In this document: positions 53,312 to 62,558 of the stretch, in pieces
Numbering within the stretch: the first letter of the stretch is position 1
How the letters are laid out: every line of letters begins with the position of its first letter
Assembly: GCA_021232515.1 (NCBI GenBank)
Contig: JAJPOQ010000034.1
Span: 1-64,000 of the forward strand
DNA from: Lentisphaeraceae bacterium
GTDB taxonomy: Bacteria; Verrucomicrobiota; Lentisphaeria; Lentisphaerales; Lentisphaeraceae
Direction of reading: 5' to 3'
DNA length: 64,000 nt
The notes under the pieces: model-generated
Database searches by the model: none
What the model was told of the DNA's origin: nothing
The model's input: the letters and a program-made list of their open reading frames with translations, nothing else
Program-made: the position numbers and the translations under genes

Positions 53312-55210
53312 TTATTTCTTTTGTCCAGGTTTAAACATCTTATCGATGATGACTTTTGGTTCTCCATCAACACCTAAGACCTTGTCGAGCTTAGTCTTTT
53401 CTTTTTCTTCTTGGTCTAACCAAAAAGCACCACCACCTAAAAATGGGTCAAAGAGTTCAGTGGAAGATTTGGCTGCGGCAATTTTTGGGAAACGCCAATA
53501 TTTCCAATATGCAGATCTGTGGTAAGGAACTGAGTAGCTGTAGACAATCGGGCAGATCTCATAGATTCTCCGTTGAATCTTTTCACATAAGTCTTGAGAT
53601 TTCTTTTCATCGAATTCTTCTCTGTAGGCTTCAATAAGCTTATCTAGTTCAGGGTCATTTACATTGCATAAATTGTTATTGTCAGGTTTACTGGCAAATG
53701 AGGAATGAAAAAATTGTCGATAACGTGGTTTTAGGCCACCTCCACCAAACTTGACCCAACAGATTTCATGATCTTTAGTGCTGATTTTGCGGTAATTTGT
53801 TACAGGGTCTAACTGCTCTAAAACTAGCTCTAAGCCTGCTTTCTTAGCTTCTTCACGAAGATATGCTAAGCGAGGCAAGTGCGACTCTGCGCCAAAGTTG
53901 ACTTTAAAAGAAAGTTTTACACCCTCTTTGTTGATGCGTACACCGTCCTCATTTCTTTTGTCAAAACCAGCTTTATTAAAAAACTCATCAGCTTTAGTTA
54001 GGTCAAAAACACGAGCCTCGATATCTGGGAAGTCGTATTTTTCGAAACCTTCAGTAAAGCGCTGCATACGTAGATAATCATTTTTAAGAACATCGGCTAT
54101 CATCCCATCCATATTTATCGAATGAGCGATACCCTGACGGATATCTTTATCTTTTAGTAATGCATGATCTAAATTAAAAAATAATCCACCGACACCTTCT
54201 GGTACAGTTATGTAAAACCAGTGTTTGACGACAAGGCCATTATCATAAAGAGGCCCTTTTGCTTTTCCATGCCACCATTTTGGTTTAACAATTGGGAAGT
54301 AATCAAGTTCACCTTTTTTGAAGTAAACATAGGCAATAGCTTCGTTTCTAATGACTTTGTAAATAACTCTGTCGACATTGTAGAGATTTTTATTAGCCTT
54401 TTTCTTTGCTGCCCACCAATTCTTTTTCCTCTCTAGTATGACATACTTCCCTTTTTTATACTCAGAGATTTGATAAGGGCCAGTATTAGGTGCTATGGCC
54501 CAGTTATAGTCTCTTTCCCAATTCTCATCTAACTCACCATAGTAGTGAGCCGGTATAGGACCTGCAGCTAGAGTGTAGATGAGTTCATCTTTAGGTTTTC
54601 TATCTTTAGTAGTTATAGAAATAGTGTAATTGTCATAGGCGCTAATATCTGTGATTTGTTCTGTATAATAGTTGTTATACCAAGGAGCATTTATGTGTTT
54701 TGAACGCATGAACTTGAGGATGTATAGATAGTCATGAGCTGTAACAGCTCTTCCATCGGACCAACGCGCATCTTTATCTAGTTTAAAATAAACAGTTTTT
54801 TGATCAGCACCAAAAGCCCAATGGGTAGCCAGTTGAGGAATGATTTCCTTAGTATATGGGTGATAAGTCACAAGGCTCATTTTGTTGCCAAGGATATAAC
54901 TTCTAAATTGAGTATTAGAATTCGGACCAACGACTCGAAATGTTTGCGGGAAATTGAGCATAAACATTTGCAGGAGACCACCCTTCTTGGCTTCGCTAGA
55001 GCCTATTTCTGGGAAGTCGGTATTTGTTATCCACTCTAGTTTTTCAGGGATTTCTTTTTTAGGAATTTCTTCAATTGGTGAATCCGGAGTTAGAATCGCG
55101 GCTACATTTTTATTTTTCTGTTCATTCGATTGAATAGACATAGAGACGAGAACCGAAAGTATGGCACCTAAAACCATCGTAGTAAGACTAATAATGTATA
55201 TTTTTTTCAT
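53312..55210 (-). CDS. Peptide ABC importer substrate-binding protein (SBP family 5, YejA/OppA-like)
   Basis: A 632-residue extracytoplasmic peptide-binding protein. An N-terminal hydrophobic anchor or signal (~residues 5-27) is followed by an acidic linker and then the family 5 fold: LLQMFMLNFPQTFRVVGP, ATHWAFGADQKTVYFKLDKD, ARWSDGRAVTAHDYLYILKF and NTGPYQISEYKKGKYVILER. A length over 600 and an RxxF-like C-terminal region suit the YejA branch for larger peptides. It lies between permease and ATPase genes, and 6 nt separate it from the upstream permease. Confidence 0.9.
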   Translation of the reverse strand: MKKIYIISLTTMVLGAILSVLVSMSIQSNEQKNKNVAAILTPDSPIEEIPKKEIPEKLEWITNTDFPEIGSSEAKKGGLLQMFMLNFPQTFRVVGPNSNTQFRSYILGNKMSLVTYHPYTKEIIPQLATHWAFGADQKTVYFKLDKDARWSDGRAVTAHDYLYILKFMRSKHINAPWYNNYYTEQITDISAYDNYTISITTKDRKPKDELIYTLAAGPIPAHYYGELDENWERDYNWAIAPNTGPYQISEYKKGKYVILERKKNWWAAKKKANKNLYNVDRVIYKVIRNEAIAYVYFKKGELDYFPIVKPKWWHGKAKGPLYDNGLVVKHWFYITVPEGVGGLFFNLDHALLKDKDIRQGIAHSINMDGMIADVLKNDYLRMQRFTEGFEKYDFPDIEARVFDLTKADEFFNKAGFDKRNEDGVRINKEGVKLSFKVNFGAESHLPRLAYLREEAKKAGLELVLEQLDPVTNYRKISTKDHEICWVKFGGGGLKPRYRQFFHSSFASKPDNNNLCNVNDPELDKLIEAYREEFDEKKSQDLCEKIQRRIYEICPIVYSYSVPYHRSAYWKYWRFPKIAAAKSSTELFDPFLGGGAFWLDQEEKEKTKLDKVLGVDGEPKVIIDKMFKPGQKK

Positions 55211-55216
55211 AAGAGC

Positions 55217-56275
55217 CTACTCGTAGTAAGTATGTTTTTTAGGATCAAAAGCTTCACGTACAGCTTCACCGATAAAGGTGACTAAAACAAGAATTAAAGT
55301 CATGGCAGATATGATTGATGCTCCAATCCAATAAGCGTCATCTAAGTAGTCCATGCCTTGTTTTAATAAGTCTCCCCAACTGGGATTCTCGGCTGATATA
55401 CCAAAACCTAGAAAGTCGAGTGCTGTTAAACCCGTTATACCACCAGCTAAAGCAAATGGGGCGAAAGTAATAATCAAAGTGATGGTGTTTGGAATGATGT
55501 GCTTGATGATGATTCGCATATCAGAAGCGCCGAGGGCTTTAGCGGCCATAACATAATCGCGACTTTTTTCTTTATAGGTCGCAGTCCTCATATACCAAGT
55601 CATGCCGGTCCAACCGAAGAATACAGAGATGACGACTAAGTTTGTGAAAGTAGTACCAACTAAACTAACGACGATCATTATCGCATAGAGGTATGGTATG
55701 TTTGACCATATCTCGATCACTCGTTGAAACAGTAGGTCGAACCAGCCACCCCAAAACCCCATTAAGCAGCCAATAAAAACGCCAAGGACATATGTAAGAA
55801 CTAAAACTAAGAATGAATAAAAGAAGGCAATTCTAAAGCCGTAAACTAGTTGAGAAACTACATCGCGACCTTGTTCATCTGTCCCTAGCCAATGGCCATC
55901 TCCTGGAGCAAGTGGCCACTCTTTGTCTTTCACTTTATGCTGCTCACTTTTGCCAAATGGAACAAAAGGCATGATCACATAGTTACTTTTATTCTCTTTA
56001 AAACTAGCTTGGAGTTTTCTGTAGTCTGTTTCTTCATCTCCGGTGCCAATCTTCTGATCAAAAGTCTTTGCTGGAATAACGGCGGAGTATGTCGGAAAAT
56101 AAAGCTCTCCTTTATAGCTCACAACGAGTGCCCTGTTATTTATCCAAAGCTCGGCAAAAATAGTAAGAACTAAAACAATAGCTAAGATAACTAATGAGTA
56201 GTAGCCTCGTTTAATTGAGCGAAAACGTTGAAGTTGACGTTGCGAAGTTGGGCTAAGCTTGAAAAGGTTCTTCAT
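55217..56275 (-). CDS. Peptide ABC importer permease 2 (OppC/YejE-like)
   Basis: A 352-residue inner-membrane permease. After the first TM helix (~25-45) comes a ~110-residue periplasmic insert (VVSYKGELYFPTYSAVIPAK; GKSEQHKVKDKEWPLAPGDG), typical of YejE rather than OppC. The core then shows GTDEQGRDVVSQLVYGFRIA and the EAA loop DYVMAAKALGASDMRIIIKH, which contacts the ATPases. The start overlaps the OppB-like stop (ATGA). Confidence 0.9.
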   Translation of the reverse strand: MKNLFKLSPTSQRQLQRFRSIKRGYYSLVILAIVLVLTIFAELWINNRALVVSYKGELYFPTYSAVIPAKTFDQKIGTGDEETDYRKLQASFKENKSNYVIMPFVPFGKSEQHKVKDKEWPLAPGDGHWLGTDEQGRDVVSQLVYGFRIAFFYSFLVLVLTYVLGVFIGCLMGFWGGWFDLLFQRVIEIWSNIPYLYAIMIVVSLVGTTFTNLVVISVFFGWTGMTWYMRTATYKEKSRDYVMAAKALGASDMRIIIKHIIPNTITLIITFAPFALAGGITGLTALDFLGFGISAENPSWGDLLKQGMDYLDDAYWIGASIISAMTLILVLVTFIGEAVREAFDPKKHTYYE

Positions 56276-57300
56276 TCGAACTTCACCCTTGGATCAACTA
56301 AGGCAACGCATATATCTGAAATGATATTACCCAAAAGTGAAAGTAATGAAGACAGCGCAATGACTCCCATGACAACTGGGTAATCACGAGTAACTAAGGC
56401 TTCATAACCAAGTAGACCGAACCCATCAATATTGAAAACTGTTTCTACTAAGAAAGAACCTGCAATGATTAAGGCTATGTTTCCGCCGAAAGACGTTGCT
56501 AGTGGAATAAGACTATTTTTAAAAGCATGTTTAAAAACAGCCTCTTTGAAAGAATTACCTTTGGCAAGAGCTGTTCTGACATAGTCGGAGGCTAAATTGT
56601 CCATGAGTGAGTTTTTCATAAGCATAGATGTTATAGCAAGACTACCTGCTACATAAGCAATCGTAGGTAGAACGGCATGAGTCACGAGGTCAGCAAATTT
56701 CTGAAAAAATGACATATCGTCATATTCAAAACTTTTAAAGCCACCCAAAGGGAAGATTTCCCAATGACTCGCGAATATGAAAATCAGTATGGTACCTATC
56801 ACATAGTTTGGAAGTGCGTAACCTAAGAATATCACAATGGAACTCGAGTTATCTATTATCGTTCTGTGATGAAGGGCTTTGAGTATGCCTAGCGGTATAC
56901 ATATGCCATAGGTGAAAAACATAGTGAGCAAACCATAGAAGATAGAGATGGGCATTTTACTGGTGATTGTTTGCAGTACAGGTTCATTGTAACGGTAGGA
57001 CTCACCAAGATCACCGACAAACAAGCCACCCAACCATGAGAAGTATGCCGAAAGATAAGGCTTATCTAATCCAAATCTTTTGTTGAGTTGTTCTTTTTGT
57101 TCCTTGGAAAGACCGTCTCCAGCATCTGCAGTTGGGCCACCAGATGATTTCCCAGTTTCCATAGCGGCTTGTCGCGCTTGAGATAACATCTGTTCTACAG
57201 GTCCGCCAGGTAAAAAACGAGTGATGGCAAAGACGAGCATTGTTATTCCGATAAATGTTGGAATAACCAAGAGTAAACGTCTAATTATGTAAGTTGTCAT
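56272..57300 (-). CDS. Peptide ABC importer permease 1 (OppB/YejB-like)
   Basis: A 342-residue permease with six or so TM helices. The N-terminal MTTYIIRRLLLVIPTFIGIT is the classic OppB start. A YejB-type periplasmic insert follows (QAAMETGKSSGGPTADAGDG), then RFGLDKPYLSAYFSWLGGLF. The EAA loop reads DYVRTALAKGNSFKEAVFKH. An AAGGAG site 5 nt before the ATG is the best Shine-Dalgarno in this part of the window. It follows the archaemetzincin-like gene by 31 nt. Confidence 0.9.
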   Translation of the reverse strand: MTTYIIRRLLLVIPTFIGITMLVFAITRFLPGGPVEQMLSQARQAAMETGKSSGGPTADAGDGLSKEQKEQLNKRFGLDKPYLSAYFSWLGGLFVGDLGESYRYNEPVLQTITSKMPISIFYGLLTMFFTYGICIPLGILKALHHRTIIDNSSSIVIFLGYALPNYVIGTILIFIFASHWEIFPLGGFKSFEYDDMSFFQKFADLVTHAVLPTIAYVAGSLAITSMLMKNSLMDNLASDYVRTALAKGNSFKEAVFKHAFKNSLIPLATSFGGNIALIIAGSFLVETVFNIDGFGLLGYEALVTRDYPVVMGVIALSSLLSLLGNIISDICVALVDPRVKFE

Positions 57301-57331
57301 CCAGCTCCTTTTTGATGCTAGAAAATATTTA

Positions 57332-58306
57332 CTACTTTTCTGATGATTTGTCAGCCGTTTTTGCTAAACAGTTCGCAAAAAACTTACTTTCAGCTATCAA
57401 TCCTAATTGCCTGCTAACCTTAAACAGTTTCTCCAAGTGCTTCCTTACAGGTATATCTGTATTCCAAGTTAATTTCTCCATGCACTGTGGACAGTAAGAC
57501 AATCCTCGTCGATCAGACTCTTCACGACTATTGCTACCACACATAACACACTCGTAAGCTAAGCAATGTTTTATGCCGAGTATATGGCCTGTTTCATGAA
57601 TGGCGGTGCTTATAGTACGTCTTAAGCATGTCATGTAGTGTGCTTGGCTGTCAGATGGATCGCCATTTCTAAAGATTGACCAAACCCCTATTCTTTTTGT
57701 TAAGGACGCTAGTCCAAAAACAAAGTTCCAGCCTTCGCCAGGATAAAGATCTTTGGAAGTAAAGGCAATTAACGCGAGTGCGTCATCTGGTCTATTTGGG
57801 TAAAGTATGTCATTGATTATATATTTTGCATTGAGCTGTTCATGAAGCCACTCACGGTGACGACGTCTTGCGGTAAGCGGAATTTTATTTAATGGAAATG
57901 TCGAAAGCTTCTTAACCGAAACACCAAAACAAGCTTCCATGTACTTCATGGTGTCAGTTAATATCTTTTCTTGACTCTCGGTGAAAGTGCCAATTTGTAA
58001 GATGTAAATTTTGTTTTTGGTGAGGTTTGGTCTATTGGGGTTAGATTTCTTATATTCTTCAAAACTTTGACCTTTATCGGAGCCGTGAGTAGTTATCCAG
58101 TCACCTTTAAGTATGGGGCCAAAAGGTTTAAAGTTTGGTCTGAGAGCTTCGGTTTCTGTTGAAAGTTTTTCTTTTCTTAAGGAATCACTTATTTTGAGAG
58201 TCTTCTCTTTGGAAAACGCCGCCTCTTGTGGTTTTTGAGTATCGCTACATGAAGGTAGGAAAAGGATTGTAAGTGCAACTGTCAAAAAACTATAAAAAGC
58301 TTTCAA
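57332..58306 (-). CDS. Archaemetzincin-like zinc metallopeptidase, lipoprotein
   Basis: A 324-residue protein starting with TTG at 58306 (CAGGAAATAAA just upstream). A lipoprotein signal (TILFLPSC, Cys at ~20) tethers it to the envelope. The catalytic part (~235-285) has HETGHILGIKHC, then YECVMCGSNSREESDRRG and YCPQCMEKL. This is the archaemetzincin pattern HExxHxxGxxHC-x4-CxM...CxxC, with three His zinc ligands plus a structural four-Cys site. Most archaemetzincins are cytoplasmic, so a lipoprotein form is notable. It heads the peptide-importer operon, which suggests that it makes peptides for uptake (inference). Confidence 0.88.
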   Translation of the reverse strand: MKAFYSFLTVALTILFLPSCSDTQKPQEAAFSKEKTLKISDSLRKEKLSTETEALRPNFKPFGPILKGDWITTHGSDKGQSFEEYKKSNPNRPNLTKNKIYILQIGTFTESQEKILTDTMKYMEACFGVSVKKLSTFPLNKIPLTARRRHREWLHEQLNAKYIINDILYPNRPDDALALIAFTSKDLYPGEGWNFVFGLASLTKRIGVWSIFRNGDPSDSQAHYMTCLRRTISTAIHETGHILGIKHCLAYECVMCGSNSREESDRRGLSYCPQCMEKLTWNTDIPVRKHLEKLFKVSRQLGLIAESKFFANCLAKTADKSSEK

Positions 58307-58488
58307 TTTATTTCCTGGAAATTAATTAATTTAAATCTTCCAATACCAACTCAACCTTAGCAGCTAAAATTGCCAGTAAGGTCATAAAATACAATAGCAA
58401 TAATGACAAATCTGACGGATAATCTTAAGAGAACTTTTACTTTTCTAAGTATCATTTATTGTGTACCTAATTTAGGAGCTTTATCAAA
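58307..58488. other. Divergent promoter region
   Basis: 182 bp between the divergent archaemetzincin-like and cyclophilin genes. It is AT-rich and should contain both promoters; no operator palindrome stands out. Confidence 0.4.
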
Positions 58489-59115
58489 ATGAAATTTTTC
58501 TGCTTAACAATTCTCTCAATTCTTATAATCGGCTGTAGTTCTTCAGAAGTTGCGGTATCAAAAGAACCAGCAAAACTCAATTACACCTATGAGCATCCAA
58601 TTGTCGAGATTGTGACATCTAAAGGAACTATCACAGCAGAGCTTTATGAAGATCGAGCGCCAAATACCGTCGCGAATTTTATCACTCTAGCTGAGCAAGG
58701 CTTTTACACAGATATGTACTTCCACAGAATTCTGATGGGGTTTATGGCTCAAGGTGGTTGCCCAAACTCTAAGCCGGGAATGAACGGAAGACCGGGAACA
58801 GGTGGTCCTGGCCATACTATAAATGAAGAGTATCACAAGTCTCTGAGACATGGTCCGGGTATGTTAACCATGGCTAGAACAAGAAGACCAGGTAGCACAG
58901 GCTCACAGTTCTGTATATTTTTTACTCAAGCACCAGGACTAGATGGAAAATACACAGTTTTTGGTAGAGTAATAAAAGGGATGAAGGTCGTTTCGAAACT
59001 GGAAGATGCTGGTGTGGCTAGAGATCCTCAACCACCGAAAGAGAAAATTCGATTCTCTGTAAGAGTGGTTTCGAAAAACAAACACCCTTACAGAGTTCAG
59101 AAAAATAACAGGTAG
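58489..59115 (+). CDS. Cyclophilin-type peptidyl-prolyl isomerase, lipoprotein
   Basis: A 208-residue prolyl isomerase that speeds protein folding in the envelope. The lipoprotein signal ILSILIIGCSSS (Cys16) is followed by a cyclophilin domain: GTITAELYEDRAPNTVANFI, YFHRILMGFMAQGGCP, LTMARTRRPGSTGSQFCIFF and LDGKYTVFGRVIKGMKVV. The catalytic Arg in FHRI and the F/Q residues of the active site are kept. It ends 2 bp from the convergent gene at 59118. Confidence 0.92.
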   Translation: MKFFCLTILSILIIGCSSSEVAVSKEPAKLNYTYEHPIVEIVTSKGTITAELYEDRAPNTVANFITLAEQGFYTDMYFHRILMGFMAQGGCPNSKPGMNGRPGTGGPGHTINEEYHKSLRHGPGMLTMARTRRPGSTGSQFCIFFTQAPGLDGKYTVFGRVIKGMKVVSKLEDAGVARDPQPPKEKIRFSVRVVSKNKHPYRVQKNNR

Positions 59116-59117
59116 GC

Positions 59118-59573
59118 TTAGTAAAGGCCCATATCCTTACCCTTGCTGAGTAACTGGTCTTTTTCTTCATCGGACATGTTTTTATACATGTCCATCATAC
59201 CTTCCTGTTGTTCAGGAGTCATAGTTTCCATAAGCTTTGAGACTTGTCCCATGATCTCTTCTTGAGACATGTTTTGTAATGCACTCATATCCATGCCACC
59301 AAACATATCTCCCATACCACCCATATTTTCGAAAGGGTTTGCCGCAGGTTCTTCTTCCTGAGTAGCCGAGAAAATAAGTTTTTCACCAGACTCTTTACCG
59401 TAGAAACCTTTCATGCCTAAACGAGAAAGGATCATATCAAGTTCTAGACCTTTGCTTTCACAGGCAGCTTTTACCTTTGCTAGCGGTAAAGAAACTTTTT
59501 TTTCTGGATAGCCGTTTGCTTCTATAGTTGATATGACTTTATCAATGAATTGATCTTCTGGATCTACTGACAT
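59118..59573 (-). CDS. Hypothetical protein, Met-rich C-terminal half
   Basis: A 151-residue soluble protein that I do not recognise. The N-terminal ~70 residues look like a small helical domain (VSLPLAKVKAACESKGLELD). The rest is Met/Gly/Glu-rich with NMGGMGDMFGGMDMSALQNM and EEIMGQVSKLMETMTPEQQE, reminiscent of STI1-like or chaperone-associated Met-rich helices. AAAGG lies 8 nt before the ATG. A role in protein folding is only a guess from composition. Confidence 0.7.
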   Translation of the reverse strand: MSVDPEDQFIDKVISTIEANGYPEKKVSLPLAKVKAACESKGLELDMILSRLGMKGFYGKESGEKLIFSATQEEEPAANPFENMGGMGDMFGGMDMSALQNMSQEEIMGQVSKLMETMTPEQQEGMMDMYKNMSDEEKDQLLSKGKDMGLY

Positions 59574-59721
59574 GTTTTAAACCTTTTGAGTTACTAAATT
59601 TATGACAATCTAAATGAAGCACCGAAAGATTCAATTATATTTTATGCTTAAAATTTTTGAGAGATCTTGACTGACTGCAATAGAGCTTTAGCTTGTGCAA
59701 AAATTTACTTTGGAGTTTACA

Positions 59722-60852
59722 ATGGCTAGCTTTCACGTGCCCCTTAAAAGAATGGTAGACGATTCTTACGATATACAGATAGGTAGAAACTTATTTGATG
59801 ACCTAGTTTCAGATCTAAAAAAAGGCCTAACTCCAGGTGCAACTCGCTATGCCTTGATCACGGATTCAAATGTAGAAAAGTTTTATGCTAATGGTCTCAT
59901 GACTAAGTTAGATGAAGCTGGATTTAGAACAGACCTTTTTGTTATGCCAGCAGGAGAAACTCATAAAACTCGTGAAACAAAGATCTCTTTAGAAGATCAA
60001 ATGTTAGAAGCTGGTTTTGGTCGTGACTCGGCAGTTATCGCTTTAGGCGGTGGAGTTGTTTCTGATCTTGGCGGATACTTAGCTGGTACTTTTGGCCGTG
60101 GTATACCGTTTATCAACTACTCAACAACTTTGCTTTCAGCAGCAGATGCAAGTGTGGGTGGTAAAACAGCTGTAGATACTCCTCATGCGACAAACTTGAT
60201 CGGTCTGTTCAATCAACCTGCTAAAGTTTATATCGATATAGAATGTTGGCAGACTCTTCCGGTTCGCGAAATACGTAGTGGTTTAGCTGAAACAGTTAAG
60301 CATGCATGTCTAGCAGAAAAAGAATTCTTTTTATGGTTAGAAGAGAACATCACTAAGATTTGTAGTGGTGAAGAAGCATTGTTGGATGATGAAGCCTGTG
60401 AACACATCGCATATAAGAATTGTGAGATAAAATATACTGTCGTTAAAAAAGATGAAAAAGAAAGTAATCTGCGTCAAGTTCTGAATCTTGGGCATACTGC
60501 AGGTCGTGCTTTTGAAACTCTCTGTGGCTACACTTATACCCATGGTGAATGTGTCGCAATTGGTATGGTTGTTCAAATCGAAATCGCCCTAGAGAAAGGT
60601 TTAGTTACTCAAGAAGAAAGAGATAGGACTATCGCTTTACTTCAAAAATGTGGCTTGCCAGTTTCAGTACCTTCTGGTACAAGCTTAGAAGACCTTGTCG
60701 TTAAGATGCGCACTGACAAAAAAGCACGTAGCGGCAAGATTCGTTTTGTGATTCAGGATGGAATTGGCGCAATGAAAAGCTTTGAAGGTGGATCTTACTC
60801 TTTACCTTTAGATGAGGACTACATTCTTTCTATACTCAAGAAAATGGCGTGA
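59722..60852 (+). CDS. aroB: 3-dehydroquinate synthase
   Basis: I start this at ATG 59722, which has GGAG 8 nt upstream; an upstream in-frame GTG (59695) lacks one. The product is 376 residues. AroB converts DAHP to 3-dehydroquinate in the shikimate pathway using NAD and a divalent metal. Visible are DSAVIALGGGVVSDLGGYLA (NAD-binding GGG), PFINYSTTLLSAADASVGGK, the metal ligands in GLAETVKHACL and LRQVLNLGHTAGRAFE, and the final His in TYTHGECVAIGMV. Length and motif order are normal. Confidence 0.95.
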   Translation: MASFHVPLKRMVDDSYDIQIGRNLFDDLVSDLKKGLTPGATRYALITDSNVEKFYANGLMTKLDEAGFRTDLFVMPAGETHKTRETKISLEDQMLEAGFGRDSAVIALGGGVVSDLGGYLAGTFGRGIPFINYSTTLLSAADASVGGKTAVDTPHATNLIGLFNQPAKVYIDIECWQTLPVREIRSGLAETVKHACLAEKEFFLWLEENITKICSGEEALLDDEACEHIAYKNCEIKYTVVKKDEKESNLRQVLNLGHTAGRAFETLCGYTYTHGECVAIGMVVQIEIALEKGLVTQEERDRTIALLQKCGLPVSVPSGTSLEDLVVKMRTDKKARSGKIRFVIQDGIGAMKSFEGGSYSLPLDEDYILSILKKMA

Positions 60853-60972
60853 TTTTATATATAAAAGTTTAATTTGTCTTTAATTGTATTCTCTATAAAA
60901 AGTATTACTATTTATTAGAAATTAAAAATTTATTATTGAATTATATATAAAATTCTCAAGGTATAAGTGTTT

Positions 60973-61749
60973 ATGAGCGAAAAGAAAAAAGGTCCTAACT
61001 ACGAAGTTCCTGCTCTTGAAAAGGGTTTGGATATAATTGAAGTATTAGCTGACTCCCCTATTCCATTATCTCAGATCGAGATTGCAAGACGATTAGAGAA
61101 AACCGTAAGTCAGGTTTTTAGAATGATTACTTGCTTGGAAAAACGCGGCTATATCTATAAGGATCCTGAATCATCTGTCTATAGCTTAACGCTTAAGATG
61201 TATCAGCTAGTCAATCATCACCCTCCTGTCGAAAAGCTTTTGAGAACAGCAACTGGCCCAGTTATGGACCTTGTTAACAAGATTGAAGAGTCTTGTCACC
61301 TTACTGTTTTGAAAGGTAGCCAAGTCGTTATCTTATCACAACACGATTCTCCAAAGCGTGTTTCTGTTCATGTCCGCGTTGGCTCAACCCTAACTTTACT
61401 TGAATCGAATTCTGGTCGTGCCCTTGTAGCTTATAAAGATCGCAAAGAACAAGAGATAATGTTGTCGAATGATCCTAAGTTCAAAAAGATGACTAAGGCT
61501 GAGAAAGAAGCAGTTTATGCTCAACTTGATGAGATAAAAGAAAATGGTTTTTTCAATACTCAAAGTTACTCAGTCTCGGGAATTGTTGACTTAGTAGTGC
61601 CTGTTATCGCTGGGACAACTGAAGCTATTGCAGCTCTAACAGTTCCATGTATACAGTACCTTGGAGAAGAGATACCGTTTGAAAAGATCATCAATGAAAT
61701 GACTAAGACTGCAGCGTTGATTGCTAAGCAAAGTGGCATAGACAAGTAG
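60973..61749 (+). CDS. IclR-family transcriptional regulator
   Basis: A 258-residue regulator. The N-terminal winged HTH reads EVPALEKGLDIIEVLADSPI, then LSQIEIARRLEKTVSQVFRM. The C-terminal GAF-like effector-binding domain (~80-250) includes HLTVLKGSQVVILSQHDSP and NGFFNTQSYSVSGIVDLVVP. A GTG at 60967 is an alternative start closer to the AAGG site. IclR proteins control catabolic operons, often next to their own gene; here the nearest genes are aroB and an unknown, so the target is unclear. Confidence 0.9.
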   Translation: MSEKKKGPNYEVPALEKGLDIIEVLADSPIPLSQIEIARRLEKTVSQVFRMITCLEKRGYIYKDPESSVYSLTLKMYQLVNHHPPVEKLLRTATGPVMDLVNKIEESCHLTVLKGSQVVILSQHDSPKRVSVHVRVGSTLTLLESNSGRALVAYKDRKEQEIMLSNDPKFKKMTKAEKEAVYAQLDEIKENGFFNTQSYSVSGIVDLVVPVIAGTTEAIAALTVPCIQYLGEEIPFEKIINEMTKTAALIAKQSGIDK

Positions 61750-61750
61750 T

Positions 61751-62452
61751 CTACAGAGTCCAGTTAAAGCTACTCGCGGCCTCATTCTCTTTTTGGATTT
61801 GTCCGTGAGTTTGACTTAATTTCTTTATATCAGCCACTTGCGTTTCTTGAAGACTATTATCACTCAGTCTAAATTCAATCATGCATGAAGCGCCAACCAC
61901 GGCTATATCTCCATCTATATCTCTTGAACTCAATATAAGGTTCGAGAAGTCTTCTCTTTGAAATTCAAACTTGACGATACAGCCTAGATTAATCTGTTCT
62001 TGAGAATGCCCTTTCGAAATAGTGACGATAAAGCTACCAATTTGGTCTTGGGTGAACGATAAGCTATCGCAATTATCTAAGCCGCTGAAAACAGCGTGAG
62101 ACTTTTTAAGGTATACCGTTCTCATGACTTGACTTCGGCTTGGTTCTAGAAGTTCAGTATCACATAAAGTTATAAGAAGATCACAGTTACTTGGTTTGAT
62201 TTGAGTTTGTCTCTGTGGGGCTTCCTTTGAGACTTTGCGAATGATACGTTCATTGTATGTTTTGAACTTATCTAGCTTTGGAAACTCATTGTACTCTTCC
62301 AACTGAGTGATTTGCGGAAGTTCAGCCTGAACAGTCTTCTCTTCAGGTTCAACAAACTCTTCTTCCTCAGATGCAGAATTCTCTGTATCTTTAGGTTTCT
62401 CATTAAACTTTTTAGCTAAGTCTTTGAGAGAGTTTAAGTCAAATGGATCCAT
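61751..62452 (-). CDS. Hypothetical protein, acidic N-terminus
   Basis: A 233-residue protein that I do not recognise. Residues 1-85 are charged and probably disordered (EEEEFVEPEEKTVQ). The rest appears beta-rich (IKPSNCDLLITLCDTELLEP, then CIVKFEFQREDFSNLILSSR, CMIEFRLSDNSLQETQV), like a PilZ- or C2-type sandwich, without a decisive motif. No signal or TM segment. It converges with the IclR gene, the two stops being 1 bp apart. Confidence 0.65.
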   Translation of the reverse strand: MDPFDLNSLKDLAKKFNEKPKDTENSASEEEEFVEPEEKTVQAELPQITQLEEYNEFPKLDKFKTYNERIIRKVSKEAPQRQTQIKPSNCDLLITLCDTELLEPSRSQVMRTVYLKKSHAVFSGLDNCDSLSFTQDQIGSFIVTISKGHSQEQINLGCIVKFEFQREDFSNLILSSRDIDGDIAVVGASCMIEFRLSDNSLQETQVADIKKLSQTHGQIQKENEAASSFNWTL

Positions 62453-62558
62453 ATTTCACTCGTTATTAATAGATGATTATAATTTAATCTTTTCTAGACC
62501 TCGTAACAAGTGAAGTATACAATGCATGTAGTTATCATTTTGGGAAAAAGAAAACTTT

